Assembly: GCA_034509755.1 (NCBI GenBank)
Contig: CM067541.1
Coordinates: forward strand, 3,460,001-3,524,000
Direction: 5' to 3'
Source: Anisodus tanguticus
Taxonomy: Eukaryota > Streptophyta > Magnoliopsida > Solanales > Solanaceae
DNA length: 64,000 nt
Position numbers and translations under genes: made by a program. Under the pieces are notes generated by a model. That model ran no database searches and was not told the DNA's origin. It saw only the letters and a program-made list of their open reading frames with translations. Positions 35,258-47,360 of the stretch are shown here, piece by piece (positions within the stretch are counted from its first letter, which is position 1; each line of letters opens with the position of its first letter).

Positions 35258-36529
35258 ACGAGGTCCTGCAAAATTTTGGTCTAGGCTACAATGGACTACC
35301 TTAGGCTACACATTTTACTCGCTGCATTTCGTTGAGCAATTATGATTGCAGATTCATCTGCAAGTCTGCGCTTCTAGATAATTCTAGGCTAGATGAGTTA
35401 AAATCTGGTTCATGTATTGTTGTGTAATATTATCTGCACTCCATCTTTTTTACTATGTGCTCCGCCATAATGCTGTTAATCCCTAGTGCTAAATTTACCT
35501 TGCATTAAGACTGATGTCGATTCCCCCTCACCTGGCACCTCAGCTCATGCTTAATATCTTGTGCAAATTCTGTATGTTGGCTTCTTTCATTTCGTGTGAA
35601 TTGCATCAACATGGTAGTAACAAGTAGGTTGGACTGAATTTGGGCGGGTCAAAATGAGTTGGGTTAATAAATGAGTGGATCAACGGAAGTGGAGTGGGGA
35701 AGTTTTCTGCTGGGGGATTGCTGTAATATGGTGAGGAAAAATGTGGGTTCATGAAATTGCTATCTTAAGAGAAAAAAAGAAGGGATAAAACAGTTTTCAA
35801 CTCATTTTAAATCAATAGTCGAATGGGAGTATGGGACACACGGAATCCGTGGGCCTCAGGGAATTTTTTTAAATTATTATCTTATGCATTTATCGAGGTT
35901 ATTATTTTATTCCATTAGCTCAAGTCGGGACTGAAGAAAATTATTATTTAATCGAGGTTATCAATTTATCGAATATAGGTTTTACCATAGAAATGTTTGT
36001 ATAATCGCGCTGGGGTCCACTCCCTTCACCTTTATTTCCCTGTTATTTATGATCCAGTGGCGCCACTTATTTCTCTTTTAATTTTTTATCGGATTATAAT
36101 CCCTAATCCAATTAGGAATACAACTCAAGTTCTTCCATCCTCTCCTCTTTTACCTCAATCTTCATCCTCTACTAATTAATTGCACTCAATCAATTACTAC
36201 TATAACTTAAACGAGAAAAAACCATATAAAATTTCCTACCAGTTAAACAAAATGCAAAAGAAAAACCTTAATATGTATCAGAAAATTTGGGAGTGGCGTC
36301 TCGCCGAATAAATTCATTACTGGTGAATCCATCATTTTCTTTCATTTTATCCACCTCAATTGTCTCTTAAATTATTATAATTTAGATACGTAAAGCACAA
36401 ATATTTCAAATCATTTAATATCAAATCACAAATTAACCCGAATTAAAGACTAAAATAGCACCATCATCACCTCTATTTGCTTAGAAAAGTTCATCCATAA
36501 TTTTCTGTCAAATGTGCACCTGCACAGAA
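35258..36529. other. 3' flank and intergenic spacer
   Basis: No gene recognised. Words such as GGGCGGGTCAAAATGAG at about 35641 resemble a GGCAAAAT-type MITE end. Confidence 0.35.
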
Positions 36530-36725
36530 ATTGAAGAGGAAGAAATTGCAACTGCAACATATGCAGTGAAATCCCACAACGTGGGTCTGGGGAGGGTAGA
36601 GTGTACGCATACCTTATCTCTACCTTGGTAGGTAGAGCGGCTGTTTCCGAGAGACTCTCGACTCAAGGTAGAGCGTAAGCACAAGCAAAGCAACAACAAA
36701 AGCAAAGCAAGAGAAACGGTCAAAC
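36530..36725 (-). mobile_element. TS/SolS-type SINE, minus strand
   Basis: Read on the minus strand it contains GGAAACAGCCGCTCTACCT, AAGGTATGCGTACACTCTAC, CCTCCCCAGACCCACG and TGTGGGATTTCACTG, then a TTG-type tail. These are typical of the 3' region of a Solanaceae SINE family. The head is not clearly delimited. Confidence 0.7.
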
Positions 36726-36926
36726 CCGGTCAGAAAAAAATTAAAGCAGTATGAAAATGCTGGTATCAAAAGTAAATAGGCAATGATAACGCATTCTGTA
36801 AAAGTGAGCATTAACTAGCGCATGTAAATAAGCTAAATGGTACATAGCAGCAGAAATCAAACTACAGAAGATTATAAAGCAATATTGCGCCTATTAGTAT
36901 GATAGGCGAATCGGGCCTACAATAAT

Positions 36927-37254
36927 TGTTAAACAAGGTAATATACCCGTGATATACACTTGATATACAACAATGTATATCACGGGAAATGTTCAGCCCA
37001 TCACTCGGCAGTGGCCTGCAGTGGCTTGTAGCCCATCACGGGATCCTCTAGTAATGTATATTAGGAAAGTATATTTGTAGTATATTTTAGTGTAAAGGTT
37101 ATCTTGATTAGTATTGTACACTTACCATAATTGTATAGTTAGAATTATGGTAGAATAAGATTTTAGGAGTAGAATAGGAATATGATTCTCCTACTTGTAT
37201 CTTGTATATATACCTTTCAATTAATGAAAATTATCAAGGGGATTATTTCTTTCA
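36927..37254 (+). repeat. 5' LTR of the third Copia element
   Basis: Begins TGTTAAAC and ends TTTCA. It includes a perfect 12-bp inverted repeat, CCCGTGATATAC at 36946-36957 and GTATATCACGGG at 36975-36986, close to its start. Confidence 0.93.
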
Positions 37255-37268
37255 TGGTATCAAGAGAA
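37255..37268 (+). other. Primer-binding site of the third Copia element
   Basis: TGGTATCAAGAGAA directly follows the 5' LTR. It matches the first bases expected for pairing with initiator tRNA-Met, with a change after TGGTATCA. Confidence 0.85.
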
Positions 37269-37418
37269 TAGGTCTAACAAAAATTTTCTCTCCCAAATTT
37301 TGTACCCTTCTCGGCCGAACCCCCCTCCCCCTCGGGTTTCTCTTCCAAAATTCGTCTTTCGCTCTAAAAAATCTCTTTTACTATCCCCAAATTTCCCCTC
37401 CTTCTTTGTTCTTTCAAT

Positions 37419-38555
37419 ATGTCTAAGAACAATTTTCATCCTGCCCTCATGGTTTCTAACGTCAAGAACAGTATCCCTATTGTGCTTGAGATGGAAAACG
37501 TCCAATATGCGACGTGGGCAGAATTGTTTAAAATTCACGCTATCTCCCATCAAGTTATCCATCACATAATTCCTCCCGCTACACTTATTCCCGTGGAGGA
37601 TCCTCAGTTATGGATTACTCTTGATGCTACCGTTCTCCAGTGGATCTATTCCACTATTTCGGTTGACCTCTTACAGACGATTATTGAGCCGGATACCACG
37701 GCTATGGCTACTTGGAATAGATTGTGTGACATATTCCAAGATAACCAACATTCACGTGTTGTCACACTAGAGCAGGAATTCTCTCTAGTTCGCATGGAAG
37801 AATTTCCAAACATATCTACATATTGCAAGAAACTCAAGGAGTTGGCGGACCAACTCCGTAACGTTGGCGCACCTGTAACAAATAATCGTCTGGTTCTACA
37901 ACTGGTTGCCGGTCTTTCTGAGTCCTATAATGGCGTTGGGACTCTCCTTCGTCAAAGCAACCCACTTCCCGCTTTTTATCAAGCCCGCTCCATGCTTACA
38001 TTGGAAGAAGCCGGTTTGGCAAAAAAGGCGGCTACCGGGGCAAGCCCCGTCGTCCTAATGACATCCTCCACGAATTCTTCAGGTTTTGTTGATAATTCGG
38101 GCCAAAACCATACTCATGGTGGCGGCAAAAATAATCATAAGAATAATAACAAAAACCGCGGGGGCAAACGCGGCGGTTCCGGTGGTCAGCAGTCCGGCAG
38201 TGGGCCCCGTCCAGTCAACAGTGGGCCTCCTCCATATTGGACCCAGCAGTGGGGCCCATGGCAGTGGGGCTGGGGCAATGGGCCGTGGGCCAGCAACCAA
38301 TATTTTCCAGCAGCGTCTTCAGGCAACCAGTGGGCTGGACCGTCCAATTTTAGGCCCAACAATCAGCAGTCACGACCCACTTCCCACTGGTCTAGTAATT
38401 CCAGCAGTTACGGCCCACTGCCCACTGGTCCAGTAATTCCAGCAGTTATGGACAGCCCAGTTCTGGAATTCTTGGGCCCCGGCCTCCGCAAGCTCACCAC
38501 GCAGCAGGCCCCACTCAGACAGCTATCGAAGTCGCGATGCACACACTTGGGTTGA
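37419..38555 (+). pseudogene. Third Copia element: gag (378 codons)
   Basis: The frame is open from the ATG at 37419. Residues about 10-190 match the UBN2/retrotran_gag type (WNRLCDIF, CKKLKELADQLRNVG, LVAGLSESYNGV). The nucleic-acid binding part lacks a CCHC zinc knuckle; a Gly/Asn/Lys-rich segment (NNHKNNNKNRGGKRGG) and a Trp/Gln/Gly/Pro-rich stretch take its place. A ~32-bp imperfect duplication lies at about 38389-38450. Gag ends in a different frame from the following protease, unlike the single gag-pol frame usual for plant Copia. Confidence 0.85.
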
Positions 38556-39370
38556 CGCAACTGGATCCAAATTGGTACATGAACACTGGCGCAACGACAC
38601 ATATGACCTCTAATCAAGGTACTCTCTCGTCTTATGCCAATTTGAGCACCCCTCATGGTATAATTGTCGGTAATGGTAACTCTATTCCAATTCAGGGTTA
38701 TGGTCATAAAACTCTATCCCCCCCCAATCCTCCCCTTATCTTGAAAAATACTTTACATCCCCCAAAATTGATTAAAAACTTAGTGTCTGTCCGAAAATTC
38801 ACCACTGACAATTCTGTTTCGGTTGAATTTGATCCTTTTGGTTTCTCTGTGAAGGATTTCAAGACGGGGAGTCCTCTCATGAGGTGCGATAGTAGGGGAG
38901 ATCTTTATCCTATCACGCCCTGTTTCAGTCCATCAAGTCAAGCCTTGCCATCAGCCTTTGCCGCCATTTCTCCTTCCTTGTAGCATGCTCGCCTTGGTCA
39001 ACCGGGATCCTCTATTTTGTCTATTTTAGATAAAAATAGTTTTATTTTTTGTAAGGGTACGAGTCGTACCCCAATTTGTCCATCTTGTTCGTTAGAAAAA
39101 AGTGTTAAGTTGCCATTTGTAGCCTCAAATTCTCATACTTCAATGTCATTTGATATTATTCATAGCGACCTATGGACGTCTCCTATTCTAAGTGCGTTGG
39201 GTCATCGGTATTATGTTCTTTTTTTGAATGATTATTCTAAATTTTTGTGGACGTTTTCAATTGCAAATAAATCTCAAGTATTTTCCGTCTTCATAAAGTT
39301 TAGAGCATTCATTAGAACACAATTCGAAAGAGAAATAAAAAATATTCAGTGTGATAATGGAAAAGAGTAA
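38537..39370 (+). pseudogene. Third Copia element: protease, GAG-pre-integrase and integrase start, with stops
   Basis: The protease region is in the frame of 38537. At the catalytic motif the codon gives N-T-G-A, where an aspartate is expected. A TAG at 38981-38983 falls in the GAG-pre-integrase signature. The frame then continues, with the C-P-S-C knuckle and the integrase core (DIIHSDLW, FLNDYSKFLWTF), to a TAA at 39368-39370, just after the second conserved acidic region (CDNGKE). Confidence 0.88.
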
Positions 39371-40345
39371 GACAATAGGGAGTTTCGGGAGTTCTGTGTC
39401 AATAATGGGATCAGTTTTCATTTTTCGTGTCCTCATACATCTTCACAAAATGGGAAAGCCGAACGCAAAATTTGTTTCATAAATAACATTGTCCGAACTC
39501 TCTTAATTCATGCTTCTATACCCCCATATTTTTGGCATCATGCTCTTCAAATGACGACATATCTCCTTAACATAATTCCTTCCAAAGGTCTGACATATTC
39601 TTCCCCCCTCCAAATTTTATATAATAAAAATCCGTCTTATTCTCATCTTCGGGTTTTTGTGTGCTTATGTTATCCGTTATTCCCATCCATCACAATTAAC
39701 AAACTTCAGGCCCGGTCTACTCCGTGTGTGTTTTTGGGTTATCCGTCTAATCATCGAGGTTACAAATGCTTTGGTTTATCCACCAAGAAAATCATAATCA
39801 ATCGCCATGTAATTTTTTATGAAACCCAATTTCCATTTACTAAAGTTCATACTCCCGAGCCTAGTTCGTATAATTTTTTGGATGATGGTATATCTCCGTA
39901 TATTACTCACCATTTTTCGGACATATCCCGCACCCAAAATTCTCCAGCGGGCAGTGGGCCTGCTGGCCCCACTGTTCCGTCGTCAGTTCCCGTCACTGGA
40001 TCAGTTCCAGCCATTGGGCCAGTCCAGCCCAATTCTGGAACTGGTCCAGTCCCTGCTTCCGATTTCCGAGTTGGGCCAGCAGGCCCTCTGCCTGCTGGCC
40101 AGTGCGTTCCGAGCCCAGAAAATTCCCAAAATCCGCCCATATCTTCCTCGAGTATTAGACCAGTCACTCGTAGTCAACGAGGTATTTTTACACAAAAAAG
40201 ACATTTTAATTTACATTCGAATGTCTCTAAATCCCCCTTGCCCCGTAATCCCGTGTCTGCCTTAAACGACCTGAATTGGAAAATTGCTATGATTGATGAA
40301 TATAATGCTCTTATTGATAATAAGACGTGGGAGTTAGTGCCCTGA
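39371..40345 (+). pseudogene. Third Copia element: integrase C-terminal part and linker
   Basis: Begins right after the TAA at 39368. It shows HTSSQNGKAERK, the integrase signature that includes the third acidic residue, and FVCLCYPLF and FLGYPSNHRGYKC. A Pro/Gly/Ser-rich linker follows, then the start of reverse transcriptase (WKIAMIDEYNAL, TWELVP). It ends at a TGA at 40343-40345. Confidence 0.87.
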
Positions 40346-41768
40346 CCCTCTGGTATTAACGTTATCAGGTCTATGTGGATTTTTGCTCATAAGAAAAATT
40401 CAGATGGTTCATTCGCGCGACATAAGGCACGGCTTGTGGTTGATGGTAAGACTCAGCAGGTTGGGATAGATTGTGGTGAGACGTTTAGTCCGGTGGTCAA
40501 GCCGGCTACTATTTGCACTGTGTTTAGCTTGGCTCTTTCAAAGGCATGGCATATTCATCAGTTGGATGTCAAGAACGCTTTTCTACATGGGGATCTCAAG
40601 GAAACTGTCTATATGCATCAGCCGTTGGGGTTCAGGGATCCCAATCATCCTCATCATGTCTGTTTGTTGAAGAAGTCCTTATATGGGCTTAAGCGTTCAC
40701 CACGGGCCTGGTATACAAGGATTGTTGACTATGTGTCGACTATTGGGTTCACTCACAGCCGGTCAGATAATTCCTTGCTCATCTACCGTCGTGATTCATC
40801 ATTGGCCTACATTCTGTTGTATGTGGATGATATCATTTTGACTGCCTCTTCCGATGCCTTACGTCAGTCTATCATGACCATGCTCAGCTCTGAGTTTGCT
40901 ATTAAAGACTTAGGGCCCTTTAGTTACTTTTTGGGGATTGCCGTCAAACGTCATTCAGATAGATTATTTTTGTCTCAACGAAAGTATGCAGCTGAGATCA
41001 TCGAGAGAGACGGGATGTCCTCCTGTAAGTCCACTTTCGAGGATCCGACCCGCTATCGGCGTCCCTTACGAGGATCTGACCCGCTATCGCAGTCTTGCAG
41101 GGGCCCTTCAGTATCTTACCTTTACCAGACCGGATATTACGTATGATGTTCAGCATGTGTGTTTATTCATGCATGATCCCAGAGTTGAGCACATGAATGC
41201 AATCAAACGCATCATTCGGTATATTCAGGGTACACTGTACTATGGTTTACATTTGTATCCTTCATCTACATCCACACTTGTCTCATACACAGATGCTGAG
41301 TGGGGTGGTTGTCCAGACACCAAACGGTCTACGTCTGGCTATTGTATGTTCCTTAGCAACAACTTGGTCTCCTGGTCTGCGAAGCGTCAAGCGACTCTAT
41401 CCCGCTCAAGTGCCGAGGCTGAATATCGAGGGGTAGCCAATGTGGTCTCAGAATCATGTTGGTTACGTAATTTGCTTTTAGAGCTTCATTGTCCAATTCA
41501 AAAGGCAACCTTGGTTTATTGCAATAATATTAGTGCCATTTACCTTTCTGATAATCCGGTTCAGCACCAACGCACTAAACATATCGAGATGGACATTCAC
41601 TTTGTCCGTGAAAAGGTTGCCCGGGGTCAGGTACGCGTCTGTCACGTCCCATCGAGAAATCAGATTGCAGACATCTTTACAAAGGGTCTTCCCTCGGTCA
41701 TTTTTGAAGATTTTAGGGACAGTCTCAGTGTTCGAAGACCGCCCACTATGACTGCGGGGGTGTGTTAA
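40346..41768 (+). pseudogene. Third Copia element: reverse transcriptase and RNase H
   Basis: The frame from 40373 carries RT motifs: HQLDVKNAFLHGDL, SLYGLKRSPRAWY and the catalytic YVDD box near 40820. At about 41040-41090 a ~20-bp segment (GAGGATCCGACCCGCTATCG type) is tandemly duplicated. The frame shifts there into that of 40938-41768. That frame carries RPDITYDVQH, TKRSTSGYCMFL, SRSSAEAEYRG and QIADIFTKGLP, the RNase H and end of pol. The stop is just before the polypurine tract. Confidence 0.9.
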
Positions 41769-42080
41769 GCAAGGTAATATACCCGTGATATACACTTGAT
41801 TTACAACAGTGTATATCACGGGAACTGTTCAGCCCATCACTCGGCAGTGGCCTGTATCCCATCACGGGATCCTCTAGTAATGTATGTTAGGAAAGTATAT
41901 TTGTAGTATATTTTAGTGTAAAAGTTACCTTGATTAGTATTGTACACTTACCATAATTGTATAGTTAGAATTATGATAGAATAAGGTTTTAGGAGTAGAA
42001 TAGGAATAGGATTCTCCTATTTGTATCTTGTATATATACCTTTCAATTAATGAAAATAATCAAGGGGATTATTTCTTTCA
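41763..42080 (+). repeat. 3' LTR of the third Copia element
   Basis: Begins TGTTAAGC and ends TTTCA, followed by the duplicated target ATAAT. It keeps the 12-bp inverted repeat. It lacks 10 bp present in the 5' LTR in the GTGGCCTG region. Confidence 0.93.
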
Positions 42081-42211
42081 ATAATAACACTACAACTAGC
42101 AGTTTGCAAGCATAAGTAGGACTTATGAGGATCCGGCCCGAAGAATTCTTGAAAAATAACTGGTGGAAGTAATAGAAAGAACAAAGTGGCGGCCTGAACA
42201 GAAGATTTTAG

Positions 42212-42738
42212 GGTCATTCGCACAAATGTCCCTCAAATTTGTGATCTTTAATTTTTGCCTTTCAACACTTTTGGCGCAGTATAAATTAACTTTTGACCGA
42301 CATAGTTAACGTTTAGCTTCAACATATGTATCATAACATCTCATAAGTTATGCCGGCTAAGGCAAAACTTTCAACATTCAACATAATGTAAACATAAATT
42401 CAAATTTCGCTCGACATAGTTAGTGTTTAGCTTCCGCATATGTATCCTTACATCACACAAGTTATGCCGAAAAAGGCAAAACTTTCAACACTCAATATAA
42501 TCTGAAAAATACTACACAACTTATGCCACATAACTTAATTCCTACAGAATTTGTACCTAGCGAGGTAAAAGTTTAATTTTCGAAGATAAAAATATTACCG
42601 AACTTATACCTACCGAAGCATAGCTAGATATTTTTATTAAATAATCAGCAAGGGCAAACCTTAAATACCAGATGCGCGAGGGGTAAAATTAAAAGACCAA
42701 TGCGCTTGAAGGATAATCCGTGCGAAAATTTCAAGATT
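42212..42738. mobile_element. MITE-like element, GGGTCATT family, copy B
   Basis: Starts GGGTCATTCGCACAAATG and ends with GAAGGATAATCCGTGCGAAA. The ends are inverted but imperfect. AT-rich, with repeated TTATGCC and AACTTTCAACA words. It is related to copy A at 4180 and to the interrupted copy starting at about 47430. Confidence 0.5.
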
Positions 42739-43473
42739 ACAATCCAATTTCCTATGTCACTCCACATAACCAAGCGCAAAATTCCTAATCCAAACACAGG
42801 GCCCAACTGGACTCAGTCAGTTTCCTTCCTATTTTATCTATTGGTATTAATCCCGATTATTAAAAGATTATAACCAAAAGGCCCTTCTAATGATATAGTT
42901 GAATGCTTTGAATTGAATGAGATGTTGGAGCAATGTTTTATTTGATTTCACTTAAAATCTGAGAATTATTCAACAAATCATGAAATATTAGTGTCTAAGG
43001 TTAATTCTCTCTTTGTTAAATTATCATAGACTCATTCTACTCTAACTGTCACTATTCTCTGTGATTAAAATTTTTGTCGTTAAAAGTTTACGTCACTCCA
43101 CAAATGATTTTGTAAGAAACCACTAAAATAATTGTTGGTGGTAAAGCACAACCGTTCTTAAAAGAAGAAATGTTTAATTATGCATAAATCTCCAATTCGC
43201 TATTTCTTCAGCATATATAATAATTTCGTACTCAAACTAAAAACGACATAAAAATAACGTTCCCTTCATTTGTAATAATTTATTCATTACATTCTTGATT
43301 TTTAATCAATTTCACATGTTTGGCCATATGATGGCGAATTAATACTATATATCATGGACTTAAGATCACTCAAATTCACTTATAAATTAATTATTGTATA
43401 ATCATAAAATCAATTTAGTCAGAGAACTTATTTGCTTTCGTATTCTCCATAATGGTGATCTTCAAGTCTTCAC
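42739..43473. other. 3' flank of the mannanase gene, part of a tandem duplication
   Basis: AT-rich, no gene. It recurs in direct orientation at about 48975-50040, in the same order relative to the mannanase 3' end, with the MITE copy alongside. Confidence 0.7.
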
Positions 43474-45423
43474 TCAATGAGCAAGAGGGCTATGAACCAA
43501 ATTAGTCAAATCTGTCATGGCATGAGATTGACCTGAAATTATTCCAGTAGTTGAAGGGTTTTGTCCCAAAACAATGCAATAACCATCATCATAATTCTCC
43601 ATCCCTTGTGCCATGAGTTGCCATACTAAGCTTCCGGCCATGGTTCCCCCTTCTTTTGCCAAATTGTAGACATTTCTATATACACTACTCATGAATATGT
43701 CTCTTGATCCTTGACCTCTGCTAGACTTGCCAAATTCAGCAAGCACTAGAGGTTTCTTTAGTATGGTTCTTGCATCTTGCCAATGGCTTGTTATCCACCT
43801 TTCCATCCATGCCAATTGTGCATCATCGCTTTGTCCGGATATCCTGTAAATTTAAAAAATTTAAGTGTTATGCACTAACAATCAAAGAAATACTTACAAA
43901 ATCATGTCCACTTATAATAAGCTTTGGCAAAGTTATTCCTTTTTCATAGTATATTATAATAGAAATATGTGAATTTGTGAGTAGAGAAAAGATGTAAAAT
44001 TACCATTGGTCAGTGTATGCATGGATAGTGGCAAAATCAATCTCATTGATAAGATGGTTACTTATGAAATCTGTTCCGACTTGATAACCAGGATTAACTT
44101 GCTTTCTTTCAGGAATTGAATCACCATAAAATCCCTCCATTCCAACCTCCAACAAGTGTTTATTGTCTAGTGACTTCACAAAACTTGCCATTTCTTGAAC
44201 CCAAGCCTGAAACAATATTAGTCAAAACCAAAAATTTTACAGCAAAACGTTAGTCGTTGATATTTCTAAAATTCAATTAATTTGGAAATGAATTAAAATG
44301 CACTATTTTGAGGCTCACATTAACAGTTTTTCCAGAATAGTCAACTTGGTCACGTGGCTCATTCATGAGTTCCCATGCCATAATTGTTGGATCATCTCTA
44401 TAAGCAACTCCACTAATAGTGTTGACCCTTGTAATGATTTTCTGTAGCGATTTCACGAGAACATCAACTTATTAACTACCCGTCCAGCCTCTTTAATTTT
44501 ACTTAATTATATAAGTTAACAAAAAGATTACATGCCTATCAAACAATATAATTGTTTAAGTGAAAAACATTTCATATGTTCTCACCCCATACCTTAATAT
44601 GGTTCTTGTAATACTCTTTGAGAATAGGATGGGTATAGAAATCATCGTCGCCATTAATATAAGCTCCTGCATTTCGCGCCCACTGAACATATTGAGCTTT
44701 TCCTCCAAAGTCGTTCCACTGGTTTACAAAGCTCAAGATTAAGCGAACACCATATTTTTTAGCTTCCGAGATCACAAAATCCAAACCCTAAATCCAAAAA
44801 ATATACAATATTAATAACCCCAAATTTGGAAACTATTAAAATAAGTATCTTACTAAGGACACATTTCAATTGTTTTAACAATTAAACTAGAAAATATTTA
44901 GTACAAGGAGTTTAAGTAATATACATGACGTGATCTAAATATTTTTTACACTATGAGTAAAATTGAAGTAGCTAGTTATAACATATTATTACTTTATTTC
45001 TAGATTACCTGTTGTTGTAAGTTAATTTAACCTGATAATGTAAGAAATACTTATATTGTCTGTGCGCAGAACATAACCCTTTACCTGGAAAACACGTTCA
45101 TCATAAACGCCGGGTGATATTTGTAATGCTCCGTAACCTCCATCACTGAAAGCCCATGTGCGACAAACAGAAAGGCCAGCAGCAGATGCATCTTTAAGAA
45201 CGTCAGTGACTTTATGCTTCTCATTAGGCTCAGCAGCAACATGCATCAACCAATATGAGTTGAAACCATTGAATAGAAAAGGGGATCCGTTGAGTTCAAA
45301 ATGGGCATTTTTAACTATTACAAACCCTAAATTCGCATTATTTCTTGGAACCCTAGCTTCACATGCGAGAGCTAGGAACAGGAGCAAGAGCCCAGAAAAA
45401 CAAATCGTTCTTGTAAAAGACAT
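43474..45423 (-). CDS. Mannan endo-1,4-beta-mannosidase (GH5), five exons
   Basis: Secreted enzyme that cleaves the beta-1,4-mannan backbone of cell-wall mannans, with roles in seed germination and fruit softening in relatives (family knowledge). Exons in coding order: 45423-45085, 44787-44593, 44441-44319, 44206-44004 and 43843-43474. All are GT-AG with consistent phases, giving 409 residues. The N-terminus has a hydrophobic signal peptide (about 1-23). The GH5 core shows FNGFNSYWL, the acid/base Glu of ELMNEPRD at about residue 206, and the nucleophile Glu of LAEFGKSS at about 323. The length suits plant mannanases. The start ATG is at 45421-45423, with a TATAAAAG motif 66-73 bp upstream. 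A decayed copy of exon 5 is at 50098-50735. The gene looks intact. Confidence 0.93.
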
Positions 45424-45488
45424 TTTGTAGTTTAATTTCTAATGGTGAATAGAAGATATTTGATATGTTAGAGGTCATCTATTGTGGG

Positions 45489-45496
45489 CTTTTATA
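45489..45496 (-). promoter_or_regulatory. Putative TATA box of the mannanase gene
   Basis: TATAAAAG on the minus strand, 66-73 bp upstream of the start codon. It is the only clear TATA motif near the gene start. Confidence 0.6.
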
Positions 45497-45933
45497 GTGA
45501 GTTGAAGATAAGGAAATTTACTAAATATAGGAAAACTTGTAGGAACTAAGAAGAATTTCCTAGTGGATGGATATTGAAATTAGGTAAGTTTACCTGAAAA
45601 TATTTTATTCTTAAAAGATATCATGGGATGTTGATGAAAGAGGAAGGCAGTTATTTGGTTAAGATAGAAAGACGGTTATATGTGAAAAATGAATAATAAT
45701 AGAAGAAATGAAAACGTGGAGAGGTGGTGGTGTAATATGAGTGATGTATGCATCCATTGGTTGGTTTTTAAGGTTTGATCACTACTAGATTTGATGATGA
45801 AATATATGGAAACGTATAAACAAGTAAAGGCAGTTTGAAAAAGTTAGTTAGAATTTCAACCAATACATTGATTAAGTATTTGATGGTCATGTACTTAACT
45901 ATCTAATGCAAATACATGGAGCATTCTTGCATG

Positions 45934-46113
45934 GGCGGCGTTAGAGTACTTAAGAGGGTTCATTTGAATTTCACATAAAAACTACAATATATACGGTTAA
46001 AATTATTTTTATCTATATATAGTACGTGTTGGATCTCCTTTACTTCTAATTTGTATATTTATTTATTTATTTATATTTTAAATTATTTAGTAAAAATACT
46101 GAGCTCCGCCACT
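45934..46113. mobile_element. GGCGGA-type MITE remnant
   Basis: Starts GGGCGGCGTTAGAG and ends TGAGCTCCGCCAC; the ends are inverted and imperfect. AT-rich interior with ATTT repeats at about 46055. Related openings are at 8494 and, inverted, near 26805. Confidence 0.4.
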
Positions 46114-46199
46114 GAAACAATTACACAAATAAGGCGATGCAGTCATGTTTGTCTGAATTTAGACCTTGTCAAGGTCATTTTTTTAAACAATCATTGGTG

Positions 46200-46390
46200 G
46201 GGACTAGGAGTGGCAAAATTAGCCCAAACTCAAATGACCCGCCCAACCCGCCCAATGTTTCATGGATTTGGGCAAGAGTGATTTTGATGATGGGTTGGTT
46301 TGGGCTAGCCCAAGTTGACCCATCATAAACCAACAGCCCAAATGAACCCATGATGATGCCCAAACTTGACTCATTAAAATATTCAATTTT
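46200..46390. mobile_element. Possible end of a hAT-like element (GGAGTGGCAAAAT type)
   Basis: The sequence from CTAGGAGTGGCAAAAT, followed by repeated GCCCAA, GCCCAACCC and GGGCTAGCCC words, resembles the end of a Solanaceae hAT MITE. I could not find a matching opposite end, so it may be truncated. Confidence 0.3.
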
Positions 46391-46484
46391 AATGATTAGA
46401 GCTACACTCTATATTAAGATTTTTATTTATAAATAATTATTTTAAAAATTCCTTTATTATTTCGGAACAATAAAAATACACCAA

Positions 46485-47360
46485 CGCACCCCAACCACCC
46501 ACCACACTATCCATCCACCATCTCCCCTACACCAACCCCCACCCTAGCACTGAACCACCCTCACAGCTCTACCTCTACCTTGCCTACTCCACCCCATGCC
46601 CTACCTCCCTACCACCCCTACCCATCTCTACCCCATCTACCCCCATCTCCCGCCCTACCCCCTACCCCATTCTCAAATTTCAATTTTATATTTTTTTTAC
46701 TATTATAAATAATTTATAAAAAATATAACCCCGTCCTACCCACACCTACCCCCCTCCACCCACACGCCATTGCCCTACCCCATCCTCAAATTTCTATTTC
46801 ATTTTTTTTTTACTTTTATAAAAAATATGAAATTTTTTCTTACCTCCCCTACTGCCCTAACCCCCACCTACCCCCTCCACCCCACCCCTTCCTCAAATTT
46901 CTATTTTATATTTTTTGTTACTTTTATAAAAAAAATATTTAAAATATGAATTTTTTTCTTACCTCCACCCCATGCCCTACCCCCTCCTCAAATTTCTATT
47001 TCATATTTTTTTACTTTTATAAAAAAATTATTAAAAATATAAAAAAAAATCTTGCCTCCTACCCCCTACCCCCATCACCCAACCTCCCCCTCCCCCCACT
47101 ACCCGCGCCCTCCCACCCCATCCCCAAATTTTCTGTTTTATATATTTATTTTACTTTTATAAATTTTTTATAAAAAATGAGAAAAAAATGCTTACCCGTC
47201 CCCACCCCCCTGAAGTTTTTACTTTATATATTTATTTTACTTATACAATATTTTTATAAAAAATGAGAAACTTTTCTTAGCCCACTACCCAGCCCCCTCG
47301 CCCCCGCCACACTATCCCCCTGCCCTCCCACCTATTATTTTATATATTTATTTTTCTTTT
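46485..47360 (+). repeat. C-rich/AT-rich minisatellite-like array
   Basis: Five to seven imperfect units of roughly 110-125 bp alternate a CCCCTACCC-type, nearly G-free block with an AT-rich block (CTCAAATTTCTATTT, TTTTACTTTTATAAAA). It has extreme strand asymmetry: C-rich, almost no G on the plus strand. Short frames inside are not genes. Confidence 0.75.

Larger units (their letters stand above)
36927..42080 (+). mobile_element. Full-length but broken Copia LTR retrotransposon
   Basis: LTRs are 36927-37254 (328 bp) and 41763-42080 (318 bp). The target-site duplication ATAAT lies at 36922-36926 and 42081-42085. A primer-binding site beginning TGGTATCAAGAG at 37255 suits initiator tRNA-Met. 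A polypurine tract (GCGGGGGTG) precedes the 3' LTR. Gag, protease, integrase, reverse transcriptase and RNase H are present in order but broken by stops and frameshifts. The LTRs differ by a 10-bp deletion and roughly a dozen substitutions, so this copy is older than the nested pair. It would be inactive. Confidence 0.95.

Noticed and set aside
46946..47173. Pro/Leu-rich frame in the C-rich array
   Set aside because: Product of the tandem array; frames shift between units.
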